64,000 nt of DNA from Calvatia gigantea (Eukaryota > Basidiomycota > Agaricomycetes > Agaricales > Lycoperdaceae). Where the stretch lies: assembly GCA_025093985.1 (NCBI GenBank), contig JACAAK010000011.1, positions 558,001 through 622,000 on the forward strand. Reading direction: 5' to 3'. Position numbers and translations under genes: made by a program. The notes beneath the pieces were generated by a model, which was given only the letters and a program-made list of their open reading frames with translations, made no database searches and was not told where the DNA came from. This document shows, piece by piece, positions 1 through 11,885 of this stretch; the stretch's first letter is position 1, and every line of letters starts with the position of its first letter.

Positions 1-257
1 ACTTCCGGCAAGTTCTACCAAGATTATGTTTGGCTTGTCCACATGAAATAGCCACCTGAGTTGGAGTCGGTTAATTATGCAACCGGACTCAAGCTATCGT
101 TCCGCTCAGCACATATCCAGTTACATATTTGTGAGATTACTTGAAGCCTGTTTTATGGTCCAGACTCGTATCTCTGTGTCCAAATTGTGTCTGCTGTATA
201 AATTGATATCGGCACCGTAAGGAATAGATAACGGCGAAGTGATCTGGACGCCAAGAA

Positions 258-1751
258 CTACTCCAGCGCTGGCAGCTGGGGACAGGGCACCTCCTTGGCG
301 TCCACAATAACACAAACTTTGAAATAATAGATCTCCTCATTTCCAGTCTCTGTGTATTTTGTCCTTGCAGCAGGATTGTTTGTCGGTGTGGTGACCCAAG
401 TGACTGGAAGTGTCCAACCCCTGTATGCATCGAGGTTTGTTTTCTTGAAGTACGATTTGACCCAGAGATCCCTTCTCCAAAAATCGCTGCTGTTCTTGTC
501 GACGGTCGCTTCGGATTCCCCCGGGACCCAGATAATGTATGTCTCCTCTTCTCCCATTAGGAATTCGAGTTCAGTGTTCCGGTATGCATCGACCGCATCC
601 CTTCCCTGTATCATATGGTCGCACATGACCCAGAAACGGCACTTTCCATAACTCGGTCCGAAGAGATAATTTATTTGTGGTTTGAGACCTAGTTCCTCCA
701 ATGTTTTGAACAAAAACGCGTCTGGCCCTTTCAAATAGCGTTCCAGGTTGTACCATATAGCTGCTCCGCCTTCATATTGGCCGTATTGACCATGTTTACT
801 GGTCTTTCTAATAGGATAGTCATATTCCAGACCAAAAGCAAGATATTCATGTTTACGAATAAAAGCAGCATCCCGGAAGACTTCCCGTAAGGTCGTAGTG
901 AATGGGTTTTCCGGAATTTTTCCTTGCAATTCCGGAAGGATTGGCGGTGCTCGAAAGGGGTCGAAATAGAGACTGAAAGTGATGGTCACTCTGTGTCCAT
1001 CTGTCACCTCCAGAACTTCGTGTTCGACGTCACTGTAGAAGGCTACGTATGCCACCGATGAAGGGGGAGCATCTCGGAGTAAAGTGGGGACATTGAAATT
1101 GAACTCCCGGGTGCGGTGGCGAAGAACCAAATTTCCGCCCTGATGTTCGAAGGGAAGAGCAAATACAAGGGAGCCAAACATGTTTTCTGCACGCGGGGTG
1201 GCTTGATGAGTTTTGCAGAAACCTCCTTTGCCTGCAACGATGGCCCATGAAACTGACAGTATCGGATGGGGGACCGTACTTACCATATACGTTGAGCTTG
1301 TAAGGCTCTGCGCGGATACCTTTGTCGAAAGTATCCCAGGGGCATAAACCTCGAGCGAGTTGTGCGATGGATTTTCCAGAGTCTGCGCTGAAGAGCCAAG
1401 AAAACTTTCCCTCATCAAGTTTCCATGCCTTGCGGTATGTTTCGTCGAGAACTTTTTCTGGGCTTCGTCCAAAGGTCGCAGGATCGCAAGCATCAATAAG
1501 GGCTTTAACTTCCTTTCCTGTTGTAGACCCCAATTCGATGGACCTGAGGTGTTATGAAGGAGAGCAGTCAGTAGCGTTGGGAGTCTGATATCGTGAAGGG
1601 ACAGATACTGGGACAACCCGTCCTTGCACTTGAAGAATAGAGTAGATTCGGATCCTGAGAGGTTCACGACGCCAGATGTCCATGGCTCATGGTATTTCTC
1701 CTGAGCAGCCAATACGTCGCGTAGTTTTTGGATTGGATCCTGGGTGTCCAT
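258..1751 (-). CDS. 2OG-Fe(II) oxygenase-like protein (prolyl-4-hydroxylase-related fungal family)
   Basis: Three exons (1751-1618, 1543-1284, 1231-258) with introns of 74 and 52 nt join in frame to 455 codons. Joining removes a tail of wrong-frame residues seen when the region is read straight through. The core FGSLVFALPFEHQGGNLVLR followed by YSDVEHEVLEVTDGHRVTIT matches a large basidiomycete family of the double-stranded beta-helix 2OG-Fe(II) dioxygenase fold. The distal metal His (H202, DVEHEV) and the 2-oxoglutarate Arg (R212, GHRVT) are present. The expected proximal HxD(TPR) motif reads H140-Q-A-TPR, so the Asp ligand is replaced by Ala. The ATG at 1751 was chosen because it opens MDTQDP, where homologous proteins usually begin; an in-frame ATG lies at 1820. 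Substrate unknown. No signal peptide or membrane segment is seen. Confidence 0.75.
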   Translation of the reverse strand: MDTQDPIQKLRDVLAAQEKYHEPWTSGVVNLSGSESTLFFKCKDGLSQYLSLHDIRLPTLLTALLHNTSGPSNWGLQQERKLKPLLMLAILRPLDEAQKKFSTKHTARHGNLMRESFLGSSAQTLENPSHNSLEVYAPGILSTKVSAQSLTSSTYMVSTVPHPILSVSWAIVAGKGGFCKTHQATPRAENMFGSLVFALPFEHQGGNLVLRHRTREFNFNVPTLLRDAPPSSVAYVAFYSDVEHEVLEVTDGHRVTITFSLYFDPFRAPPILPELQGKIPENPFTTTLREVFRDAAFIRKHEYLAFGLEYDYPIRKTSKHGQYGQYEGGAAIWYNLERYLKGPDAFLFKTLEELGLKPQINYLFGPSYGKCRFWVMCDHMIQGRDAVDAYRNTELEFLMGEEETYIIWVPGESEATVDKNSSDFWRRDLWVKSYFKKTNLDAYRGWTLPVTWVTTPTNNPAARTKYTETGNEEIYYFKVCVIVDAKEVPCPQLPALE

Positions 1752-2348
1752 TGTCTGCATATAGGGGATATAACTGGCCGAGACGGAAACGAGTGGCTCA
1801 TGAACTACGCACGGTTTCAACCCGGATTAACACGAAAAGAAAAAGGTAGCTGATTTGGTCACTACCGAGTGGGTGGACCTAGGTTTCCATGACTCATATG
1901 CACGGACCAGTTTGAGACATCCCGACGCCCTCAGACCTCTGCCCTTTTTTCGACGTGGTGAAAGCAGGAGTCGATTGAATGGCGTATTACAGACAGGATG
2001 GTTGTGGAAAAGTTTTGTAATTCTACTGGCGCGATGCTACTAGATCACCAACAGGAGCAGCGGTTGGTCATTTTGTCCTAATGGTAGAAGTACGGAGTGA
2101 GCTCATTGACCAATGCAGCAGATGCGCCGAAGGTAACTGTCCAGCTGATCCACCAGAACCATCAACTCATCAATTACCACGCTAAGTTCGCCACCGCTTG
2201 GGCCTCATGGTCGGGAAGCCTCCAGCGGAGGTTATTCATTTGGAATTCCCAGGGAAACGTCTTATCGCGGGTCTTGAAGGCGTCTGACGTGTCTCACACA
2301 CCTCAAATACACCTTAAGAGCACTGTGGGTTTCGTCCCTTCCTTGACC
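1752..2348. promoter_or_regulatory. divergent promoter interval
   Basis: This 597-bp gap separates the start codons of the oxygenase (-) and the amidase (+), so it must hold both promoters. I see no further coding signal and no clear TATA box. Confidence 0.4.
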
Positions 2349-4432
2349 ATGTTCTCCTACTTAACATATAGGAAGGCCTGGTGAGCGCTTTCTTTCAGTT
2401 CCTGTTGGACTCTCGCTGACGAACAACATAGTCGAGCCAAGCAGGATGAGCGTAACGCTCTCATCAGAGACCTGGGTTATCCTGACATGAATAGACCGGT
2501 GTCCAAGGAGGACGTTGATATTCTCAGCAAACCTATTTCCCAGATTGTTAAAGAAGTTCAGTCGGCGCAGCTGAATCCAGATGACGTGCTATCGGCGTAC
2601 ACCCGCAAGGCCATACGTGCACATACTGCAACCAACTGTTTGACAGAGATCCTTATATCTTCCGCTAGGCGTTATGCGAAAGAATGTAACAAGGCGGGAC
2701 CCCTCGCTGGAGTTCCTGTCAGTCTCAAAGACGTGCGTGCCCGCTGTTTTAATAGTGTCTGTGATAACCAACATAATTCATCTAGACGGTTTCCGTTCAA
2801 GGCTATGACAGCTGCATCGGGTATTCCGCATGGGTTGGGAAACCCGCGAAGAAAGATTCTGCACTCGTCCACCTCCTACGCGACGCTGGCGCAGTCCCGT
2901 TCGTCAAGACAAACGTTCCAATAACCCTTCTTTCCTTCGAGTCCGTAAATGACGTATTCGGGCGCACTACCAACCCACACAAAATTACACACTCCCCGGG
3001 TGGATCGACTGGTGGAGAGGCGGCTTTACTTGCGTATGGTGGTTCGAGGATTGGCATTGGAACAGACGTCGCTGGGTCCGTTCGGGTTCCCGCACACTAT
3101 TCTGGAATATACTCTATCAAATCGTCTATAGGAAGGTTTCCAAAGATGGGAAATTCGACGAGTATGGTGGGACAAGAGGGCGTTCCCGCCGTTTATTCGC
3201 CAATGGCGCGGACGCTGGAGGATCTTGAATACTTTTGGAAGGCGATTGTGGGAATGGAACCGTGGAACTACGACCATTCAGTGAGCCGATCAACAACTCT
3301 TAAACGAACTAAACTTACTGTTCTTGACCTCGCTTCTTGCGTCGGCGTGTATTGGGGTACGTAGTGCCACCCATTACCTTGGAGGTCGTTTAGTGTACCA
3401 AAGGAGAGACCCCTCAAGTGGGGTATTATGAGAAGTGATGGTGAGTGATCGTGGGGTTTGGGGACTTGAAGGGACGCTGACTTGTGACTGTTTGTAAACA
3501 GGTTGCGTAAGGATTTCGCCCGCCTGCACGCGCGCTTTGGATATAGTTGTCGATGTCCTACGGAAGTATGGCCACGAGGTCATTGATGTGTAGGTGTACC
3601 CAAGAAAGTCTCCAACAATTTGCAAACCCTTCATTTCCTAGCTCCCCTCCAAGTCCGTACGACGGAGTTCGCATCGGCTCACAGTTAATCCTTGCGGAAG
3701 GAGGTTCGAACTGTTCTTCACGGATGAGGCCGGACCCAGACCTGACCTTCCTGCAGGAGACCTTTGCACCGAACCAATAACATCCTTCGAATTCAACGAC
3801 CCAGGAATTGTCCAAGCATTGAAGGTGCTTCGGCTTCCTAACATCCTTCGCAAGCTCTACGCATTCTACATCAGATATATCAAACGGGACGAAGTCTACG
3901 CTGGCCTCATCGATGGTTTTACAGGGAGGTCTACGGCGGAGACTTGGAAGTTGATTGGTCAGCGGGAACTGTACAAGTCCCAATGGTTCGAGTTTTGGGC
4001 CAAAGAGGAACTGGATTTCATACTAACTACACCAAATGCGTTACCTGCGGTGCCTCACGGGGGGATGAAGAAGGGATGGAGGGCGTGTGGATATTCATTC
4101 TTATTTAATATTGTGAGTCCTCCCAATCCGATGGGCTGATTTTTGAAATTGTGGCTTATCAGTGGCAATAGTTGGATTACGCTGCGGGGGTCCTCCCTGT
4201 CACCAAGGTTGATGCTACCCACGATGTATTGCCCAAGGGCTTTAAACCTACGAACGCGATAGAAGCCGGAGCGTATGCCATGTACAATGCCCAAGATATG
4301 CACGGATTGCCTCTTGGTGTCCAGGTTGTTGGAAAGAGGTTGGAGGAGGAGAAGGTATTGGAGGGAATGAAGATCATCGAAGGGCTACTGAGGGCGGAAG
4401 GAAAGGGATATGATTTGCTTCCTCTCTGGTAG
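2349..4432 (+). CDS. amidase signature family hydrolase (acetamidase/FAAH-like), intact copy
   Basis: Eight exons (2349-2380, 2432-2732, 2786-3280, 3365-3440, 3502-3589, 3642-3703, 3757-4112, 4172-4432) splice with GT..AG introns of 51-84 nt into one open frame of 557 codons. It starts MFSYLTYRKAC and ends DLLPLW. The amidase-signature catalytic set is visible: the Lys of GVPVSLKD, the cis-Ser region SPGGSTGGEAAL and the nucleophile Ser of GTDVAGSVRVPA. The length of about 556 aa is normal for fungal amidases of this type, which hydrolyse carboxamides to acid and ammonia in the cytosol. The actual substrate cannot be read from sequence. A broken paralogue with the same exon plan lies at 33301-35368 on the opposite strand. 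Confidence 0.9.
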
Positions 4433-5363
4433 TGACCTGGTATGCCCTCGGAATTCGGATGCTCTTCGGTTCTGCTCGGCGTGACGAATTGTACCCATAA
4501 GTGTGTCATTGAGTTTATTTTCTGAAACCGGAGCCTCGATGTTGGGAATGGGTGGCATGCTGCTCGATGGAGTAGGGCGGTCAATTGATCACACCAACCC
4601 CGGGTCACCGATGATTGCCAATTAAGCGCCTTGATGTTGACGCAAGTAGTGCACCATGTCGATAACCATGGGCTTGCGCTCTAATTAAATCCCACTTATT
4701 GGACTGACTCCATAAGACTGGCTGAGGTAAGGTCTCACACTGATCCAGACCTCATTAAAGCCTCATTAATCACTCCAGACGTCGCGCCTTACCCCCAAAC
4801 GAACGTGCTCCGTGTCTGACCTGTAAACATAGCCTCAGCTGGAAGGATCACCACTGTTAGACCATTCACTACGAGACTTTGATCACCCCTTGACGGGTGG
4901 AAACCAACACGCTAGGGTAGTCAGATCTTATCAGCCAGGAAAAACAGACCGCTCGGACGCGGAAATATCAACCAACTGACGTCTCGACGGTATCCATCAC
5001 CGTCACTTCAATTTCGGGGTTTACCAGGATGCGGTTAAGTACTAATAATAAGGTGTAGGCTTGACGAACTGCCAGTTCCCCTCTTCTGCGTTCGAGCACC
5101 ACATAGTTCGGCAACCTCTTTAAATAATTAGCTCGCTGGTTGGGCTGACCCCAGTTTCCTCCTCGCCTTGGTCTCTGGTATCTCAACCGATCGACTTATG
5201 CAACTTACACCACAAGACTACAAGTCCGCGTAAGTACCTGCCAAGTACCACCCCCATCAGCGCCCTTCCAGACATGAAAGGGACAACACGTTTCCCCTCC
5301 CTCTGAATTTGACGCTTTCTGCCACGCCGTACTTCAATTTAAATTTCCTGAGAAATTGCTGAC
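4433..5363. other. intergenic, no feature recognised
   Basis: Short frames only, on both strands; nothing with coding character, repeat structure or RNA-gene boxes. Confidence 0.5.
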
Positions 5364-7076
5364 ATGGAGGCGATGACAGACAGACCAACTGGGTGCTATC
5401 TACCATATCCTTTAGTAAGTCTAACTGGCACCGTTATACCAAGTCATTCTGAAATGAATGGTGGTTATTAGCATTGCTCATATACGAATACATCATTACA
5501 TTCACCTATGAAGTCCAGAGGTTCTGGCCAAGATGGTTGAAGAACTTGTTTGACTTCTGTCCACGCGGATTCAGCAATGATTGCGGCGACCCAAGTGCAG
5601 TCGCTGAACAAGACAGTGACGGCGGGGGGTGTGGTTTCTCATGGGTTTCCTTTTTCTTCTTCACGAATCGCTATTTGACAATCCTGGGGCACGTACCAGT
5701 TATGGTGGAGTACTTCTGGCGCTTTAAGGAAATGAACGCCAGGCAATACGTACGTGCAACCCACCCTGTTCAATGTTGGTGTACCAGTGTCATTGATGCT
5801 CTTCTGTCCAGATGTGTGTTTCTTTAAGTCGCCCTTTTTATTACACCCTTTTGACGTGTCAACTCGCTAGATGCGAGCATTTACAGTTGTATCACCAATT
5901 TCTAGTAGTAACAATCCAAGTCATCGCCTCATGTACGTTTTCTCTTTCGTAACATTCGCAATCTCATTCCACGACCAGGTGTCCTGGTAATGCGCGTTTA
6001 CGCGCTGTATAGTTGCAGAAAGTGGGTTGCAACTCTATATACTGTCGTTTCCTGTGTGGCTGTTGCCATTGGCCTCGTACGTACAGTACTTCCATCCATC
6101 GATGCCATTGACTCTGAACAATACCCTATCTGGTGGATGTAGTGGGCAGTCATCAGCAATAAAACAAGTACCAAGTCGTTCATGGTACTAATCCCTTATG
6201 GATGCGGTAGGGCGATGGCTCCGGATGCGTAGGTCGTTCCCCTCTTTTTATTGGGAAGTGCTAATTATGGCTCAGAGCACTTCGTGCGCTTTCTGATTCT
6301 TGGAAGATTTTAACGTCTCCGCTGACAACACATTTAATAGGCCTTGCCGCTGTATGGTCTGGAGAATTTGTGTTTGATGCTCTGGTGTTTGGTATGACAC
6401 TTTATAAAACGTTGACACTGCATCGCAGGGGTGGGATCGGATTGCTGACTATGCTCATGCGCGATGGTAAGGAACTCCTCCATTTGTGTTCCTATCGAGA
6501 CTAGATGACAATGTCTTCCCAGGTACTATGTATTTTGGGTAAGTTGCTACCACTGATGCCATTTCTCAGAGTCCTAGTTGACACTCTGACTGGCAGCGTG
6601 ATGGTAGCGGCAAACATTGGGAATGTTATAACCTTTATCGTGTGTATATCTTCTACTCGGTCTGGGTTGTCGCCTGATCATGATCATACAGCTCACTGCT
6701 GTGCGTCCACGCCTGTAAGGAGTAAGGCTGGGACAGAACTAATCTCGGTTTCACAGCCACTTGGCCGCGGATCTGTGACCATGTTTACAAACGTGTAAGC
6801 TCCCCTGATCTCGCTCGCTTTATCTAGGTCTCATCTATTAATAGGATATCATCCATAATGGTTTCTCGGCTCCTGTTCAACTTGCGTGACCCCAAATTAC
6901 GCTTAAACGGGAACGGAAGTGGGAAAGGACACGACGAACGAACAATGATCAGCGATGTTGGACTTCCTCGGGAAAGCAGCATCAATGGAGCGTATGGTGT
7001 GATGACGTCCATAGGCGAAGACTCAATCAACTCGGCAACAAGGTCGGGTGCTCGTTGGGATACTGCCTCGGTGTAG
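5364..7076 (+). CDS. DUF6533-type multi-pass membrane protein
   Basis: Exons read by eye give ALLIYEYIITFTYEVQRFWP, then SWVSFFFFTNRYLTILGHVP, CEHLQLYHQFLVV, VLVMRVYALYSCRKWVAT, AVWSGEFVFDALVFGMTLYK, TMYFGVLVDTLTGS and a tail with SSIMVSRLLFNLRDPKLRL ending at 7076. This order of hydrophobic segments and the motifs YEY..T.D.EV, FFxNRYL, MRVYALY and SRLxxNLRDP are those of the DUF6533 family of seven-transmembrane proteins, strongly expanded in Agaricomycetes and of unknown function. Exon junctions were placed by GT..AG and family order; the first exon (MEAMTDRP...) and the region 6620-6830 are the least certain. The hydrophilic C-terminus is probably cytosolic (inference). At least seven introns. 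Confidence 0.75.
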
Positions 7077-8023
7077 GGAATGGTTAACTTGGCTACAGAT
7101 AATTTGTGGACTTAGGACATGGATTGCTACCTACTGTACTATAGTTGTAATGTGCATCATTAATAATCTCTGTGATCATATGTAATTTGTGTATCATACA
7201 TCTCGGCATTTATATTTTTGGTCTCGGGTATACGTGTGAACCACCGCATCCTATAGTGAATCAGGATCGATGATTGTCCGGTCAAGGGAATTCCACCAGC
7301 CTTCTGATCACTAAATTTGGGGTTGACAGGCGTCGGAGATAATGGTGGGTTCAGGAGAGGATACGGCGCTGTCAGAGGTGAATTAGAAGAGCGGATTGTA
7401 CAGAGAACAAAGAAGGGCATCACAATTGCATCTGCTGTGCGATCGTGAACGTATCTATAACCACAGGTAGTCCCAGTGTATCGGCGGGATATATGGGAGG
7501 GGTGGAATTGTCAGCTTTTTCACTCTGCAGTGTTGAGAGCTACTGGACGAATGAACCCCCATTTATGAGATCATTAAGTGTGGCTATGCCTAGGAACAAC
7601 GGGGGGGAATGAAGATGAGAATGGGATTACTGAGGTTGTTGGGAGCACCGGAGTAATTGCTAGTCAATCATTCACGACGAGGGTAGCCGGGCGGCTGCCC
7701 TCACACGGAAACGCGGCGGGGAGGATTTTACGCGCGGCTTTTTGCACCGTCACACTTCGCTAGACATCATGGTCAGAAGGGGAAAATGATACGATGAGCC
7801 AACATTTCTCGCTTGACCCCCCGGGGTCTAGTAATGAATAAGCCTCCCTCTTTTGTGCTTGTCGCCTGCCCTTCGCCCAAATGACCTGATACACGGTTGT
7901 TGAAGGTCCTGGAGGTAATGAGCCTTGTATCGATTCGGGACATATCTGCACATAAAAAGGCGACGAAGTCCTCCTGACCACCAGTTCACCCTCTTCACTT
8001 CCACCCTCACTGCGCCTGTTCAC
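7077..8023. other. intergenic, no feature recognised
   Basis: No frame with convincing codon character and no similarity that I recognise on either strand. Confidence 0.45.
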
Positions 8024-9438
8024 ATGAGCAATCAGGGAGTGGGGCTTTCAGCCTATCCCGGCACCGCTAGCGGCACACCGCAACCTCAGACTTTATATGG
8101 CAACGCAAAACCCCAGCACCAGAATACATACACAGGGCAACAGCCACAACCCGGAATGCAACACCAGCAGACAACAATGGGGACAACGGTAGGAGGGCAA
8201 GCACAAATAGTGCCCATACAGCCACAGATGGCGGCACAATTCTCGGCGCCCATGAACACAAGTGTGGGAGTAGGCACCAGTGTTCTTGGACGAAGAGGTA
8301 CGGGCCTTGTGGTATCATTACTGCGCTTGTAGGTCGTCTCGCATCTGACATCTTGCTTGTCTGACTGATGTGATGTATCTGCCGACCAGGCTTGCTTCCC
8401 ATGTGGCCTTGTTGCCCTGAGCTGATGGTTGCGTCTCCAATAGTCGCGATGTGGAGGAATATTGCGTGAGATGCGGCACGCGGGCCCCGAGCTGATTTCT
8501 TGTGGAGAAAAATCACCTCAGAGATTGCAACGGAGGGACTGCTGTAACTTATCGTTCGATCGCTTAGTGACTTGATGAAATGACTGGTATTTACTTTGGA
8601 ATCGAGGGTGTGACATATTGCCTGAACTTTCAGGGGAAATATCATTCAGGTTCGGCCTTTGAGCCCGAGACAAATTCCTGCACAACACGAGCATCCCCCA
8701 TGATGTTCACCATTTGGAAAATACATAAATAGAGCCACGGATAGACTGGGAAGCGGCGGGACAGAGAGCAGGGAGGAGTTTGGAAACTAGATGAAGTTAA
8801 TCCAGTATCCGAAGGGCCAGGAGATTTGATGGGTCTATTGGACGATCCCAACACATTGCTGCGGAATACGGTAGATTGCTCAGAAATTCCAGCCAACGTC
8901 GATGAGGTAGCTTAATATGGGAGGAAGTATTTATAAGCGCAAGAGGTCAGCCAGACATACAATCCGCGACCATGATTCGCTTTGTACCCTAAGGCCGTGA
9001 GATTGACAAGCGATGACACTGATATGGCGACGCCGGAACAAGCAAAGATGCTTCACATCTGCGGGGTCGCCGCGACCTTGTCCAGAACCAACACTGAGGC
9101 TCTGCAGCCTGGGGGACCGTGGGGTATTACTTTGGGTGCAGCGCTTCCCACGACACAAGGGTAGTGGTCACAGATACAACGAAATGGACTTTTTGCTTTC
9201 GGTAAGTATGAGCACAGAGACGACCAGGGACAATACCGCAGACACCAAGCTTCAAAAAGCAGAGCACGAAGGTGAAAATTCCGGGATAGAGCAAAAAAAA
9301 GATTGAGGAATTCCAGCAAACTCTCCAGCCATTGGCGGACGAAATATCAAGGACACTGGTAGACCAAAGCCTCGTGTCAGTGAAAACAAACTCGCGCAAA
9401 CGCCTGCAGGTGAATGTCACTGCTTATGCGAAGAGGTA
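8024..9438 (+). CDS. hypothetical protein with Gln-rich N-terminus, gene model incomplete
   Basis: From ATG 8024 a Gln/Pro/Gly/Thr-rich stretch of about 90 residues runs to a candidate donor (GTACGG) near 8299. Its codon use and composition look coding. Downstream, 8997-9165 carries an open segment (DDTDMATPEQAKMLHICG...) and 9300-9438 another (EEFQQTLQPLADEISRTL...) that ends at TAA 9438. I could not find splice sites joining all three, so they may be one multi-exon gene, two genes or chance. No family recognised. The last segment ends about 40 bp before a transposon insertion. Confidence 0.25.
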
Positions 9439-9484
9439 AACACGGAGGAGAGGGAGTCGATTTTCCCAGTTCCCACGGCGTGAC

Positions 9485-10133
9485 TAGTGTTGCGGGAAAT
9501 AGCCCCCCCTAATTTGCGTGGTGAATCACCTGCTAAGCGCTAATCGATAATCAGCCGACCCCCTGAAACTATGGTGCGAATTTGAGCAAATTAGCTCAAC
9601 TGATATTGCTGCATCCCAAGGGAATACTCTATTCCAAAACATGCACAATGACACACAGGAGGTAGGAAAAGTGCTATAAAACATATACCACGACTCCTTG
9701 CTATTCTGTGAGTGCAACCATTCTGTGATAAGTTTTCTTTATGGCCGGAAGCACTCAATATTCAAAGAGGGATGTCAAATCTACCCAAGAATATTAGGGT
9801 TGACTTAGAATACCTCAGCTCGTGTTTTGGCCAGGGATTTAACCGGTTCCTCAGGATGCCAACTGGGAGATTTCGCTGTCCATGATAATGAGTGGACGAC
9901 GTGGTAGTTGTAGGATATGTAGACACCAAGGAAGTGTCGACATCGTGGGTAAAGCCTGAGTTCCACTGCGAATCAGGTGCGAATTTGCTATTTTGCATGG
10001 TGAATCACAGCTAATTTGCGCGGGAGGGCGATGTGCAAATTAGCTGTAATTCACCCCCGCAGAATAGCCCCCTGGAAGCCAGGTGTGATTCTCGTCTGCG
10101 AAATAGGTCCGAGACCTATTTCCCGCAACACTA
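9485..10133. mobile_element. non-autonomous hAT-like DNA transposon (MITE-like), 649 bp
   Basis: The ends are perfect 18-bp terminal inverted repeats: TAGTGTTGCGGGAAATAG at 9485-9502 and its reverse complement at 10116-10133. They are bracketed by a perfect 8-bp target duplication GGCGTGAC at 9477-9484 and 10134-10141. An 8-bp duplication and ends of the form YARNG are hallmarks of the hAT superfamily. The interior holds no transposase frame. Subterminal AT-rich motifs related to GCTAATTTGC and GGTGAATCAC recur near both ends, as expected for transposase-binding repeats. The element would need a transposase supplied from elsewhere. Confidence 0.88.
9999..10055. repeat. 21-bp-arm hairpin in the hAT-like element
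   Basis: GGTGAATCACAGCTAATTTGC-type arm at 9999-10019 is repeated in reverse complement at 10035-10055 with one mismatch and a 15-bp loop. It lies about 80 bp inside the right terminal repeat, and related motifs occur near the left end. Confidence 0.8.
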
Positions 10134-10436
10134 GGCGTGACGCATCGCGGGCCTGCCTCTCACGTTCATGTCTCCTTTGTATATCCCAACTCCTGCTCCC
10201 TCTTTAAAGGGTTCCCTGTAAATATGGGCCAGTGATCCAAAAGGCATGTATAAAGGTGCATTCAGGGCGACCCATCGGCGCTCACACTCCCCCTCCAACC
10301 TGAAATTGGGGACTGTCCTGCTTGCTATCTACCGTTTTCGATCTTCTTATTTAGAAAAAAATTCATTGACTACCCATCTTCATGCTTAAGCCCCATGTTC
10401 CGACCCATTTAAATGAACAGAGAATAACTGCCGCAT

Positions 10437-11885
10437 TTACGAACGTTCCAGCCAAGGGGCTGTGACACGATGATCTAGTGTAACTACACCAATGTCCAAC
10501 CCTTCTTCAACCAGCTCCTTTATCCCAAACTTGAATTTCTCTGGCCAGTCCTCGAGGTCTAGTGACTCCGAAAAAAAGAACGACAAAACAAGTTCCCGTA
10601 TACGCTCCACTCCTTCCGGTCTCGAAACTAACCAACGTGAGCGCACCAGTTCCCGGATTATCAGGAACCTCTGGTGCTGGAATGCAGGATCAGATGAAGT
10701 GGACATGGTGAGACCAAGTCGAGTCAGGGCTGGCAGTATATTTGTGACATGTGGCTTCACGATGAGGTGTTCGAAGAGGCTGATGGGGGCTTCGGCGTCG
10801 CATATGAGGATCAGTTTTTTGACTGCCTCCCCCAACGGGAGAAGAGTTAGAGAAGGAGGTCAATGAGGGCTTCGGTGTGGTCGCAGTCAAAACAGAGTTC
10901 TAAGCCGGTGAGACTTGCAGGGAGACCGCGGAGGAAATCTGCATGGCGGTCGAAGTCTCGGATACTGACATTGAGGAAAAGCTTGGACAATGCTGGGAAA
11001 ACCAGGTGATCAACTAAGGCTGTCTCCCAGAAGTCCGGCATTCCAATGGCGAAGAAGTGGAAAGACACAAGGTGTGAGAGGACTACGCGTTCTTGCGGAA
11101 GAAATGTGTCCCGGCCTCCGATGTCTTCAAGCGCAGTGAGGGTCAGATGCTCGAGGTTCGTGCATTGAAAAACTGCTTGTAAGGCGCGTCTCGCGTTCAT
11201 AGAGCAAAATTCAAGGCAAGTAATCTGTTCCAAAGGGAAGGAGAACGAGTCTCGTAATCCCATTAGGAGTTACTGATTCACAAAGGGGAGCGTTTCGGAT
11301 TACAACCGGCTGACCTGCAAATGAGGACAATTGATACTCCCAGAAACTTTCATCACCCCCGATACGAAAGGTCCTCGACTGAGGGAAGACACGTGTCTCC
11401 GAGATTGCCCCGCAACCTCCTCCAACCAAGACGACTCGTATTCACGCATCGCCACTGACTTCAACTTGCCGGGATGGTGAACAAATATCGCATCGAACAC
11501 GTCACGAGCAGGGAATCGGAGGATATAACTAGGCAGTGTAGTGAGACCTGAGGAAAGCTTCCGGCTGTTCAGGCCCAGGGGGGCTTCTGATCGTCAAATC
11601 CAGTGCCCTATTGCCCATGTTGGTAAAGTACAGGTCAAGGACCTTAATCCTGTTCTTTGACAACCAGAACCTTTCGGTCAAAACGAGACATGTCCAGAGG
11701 TGTGGAGTGGACCATGCAACACGACGCCAGTATGTGCTTACGGCGCCTAATCGCGTTGGGGGAAAGACTGCTTGGGGGAACGCGTCGCCTTCTGGCTTTG
11801 GAGATGCGCAGACGATTTTGAATATTTCACTCAAAACATCATACGGGGATTTTCGATTCAGTAGGGGTTGAACTTGATTTTGAGC
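10437..11885 (-). pseudogene. F-box protein pseudogene, copy A
   Basis: Reading the minus strand from about 11885: SPYDVLSEIFKIVCASPKP, PPTRLGAVSTYWRRVAWSTP and HLWTCLVL form the F-box that normally binds Skp1 in SCF ubiquitin ligases. It is followed by LRR-like substrate-recognition segments (VVIRNAPL, FSFPLEQITCLEF, LVDHLVFPALSKLFL) and ends at APWLERS, stop 10437. The frame changes near 11560, 11410, 11265 and 10840, and an in-frame stop (TAA) lies at the position equivalent to LLELF in copy B. I infer a decayed gene rather than an intron-rich one, because the breaks have no GT..AG pairs of plausible length. Confidence 0.7.

Noticed and set aside
8067..8645. 192-codon minus-strand ORF
   Set aside because: Antisense to the Gln-rich coding stretch; Leu/Val/Cys composition as expected of a shadow.
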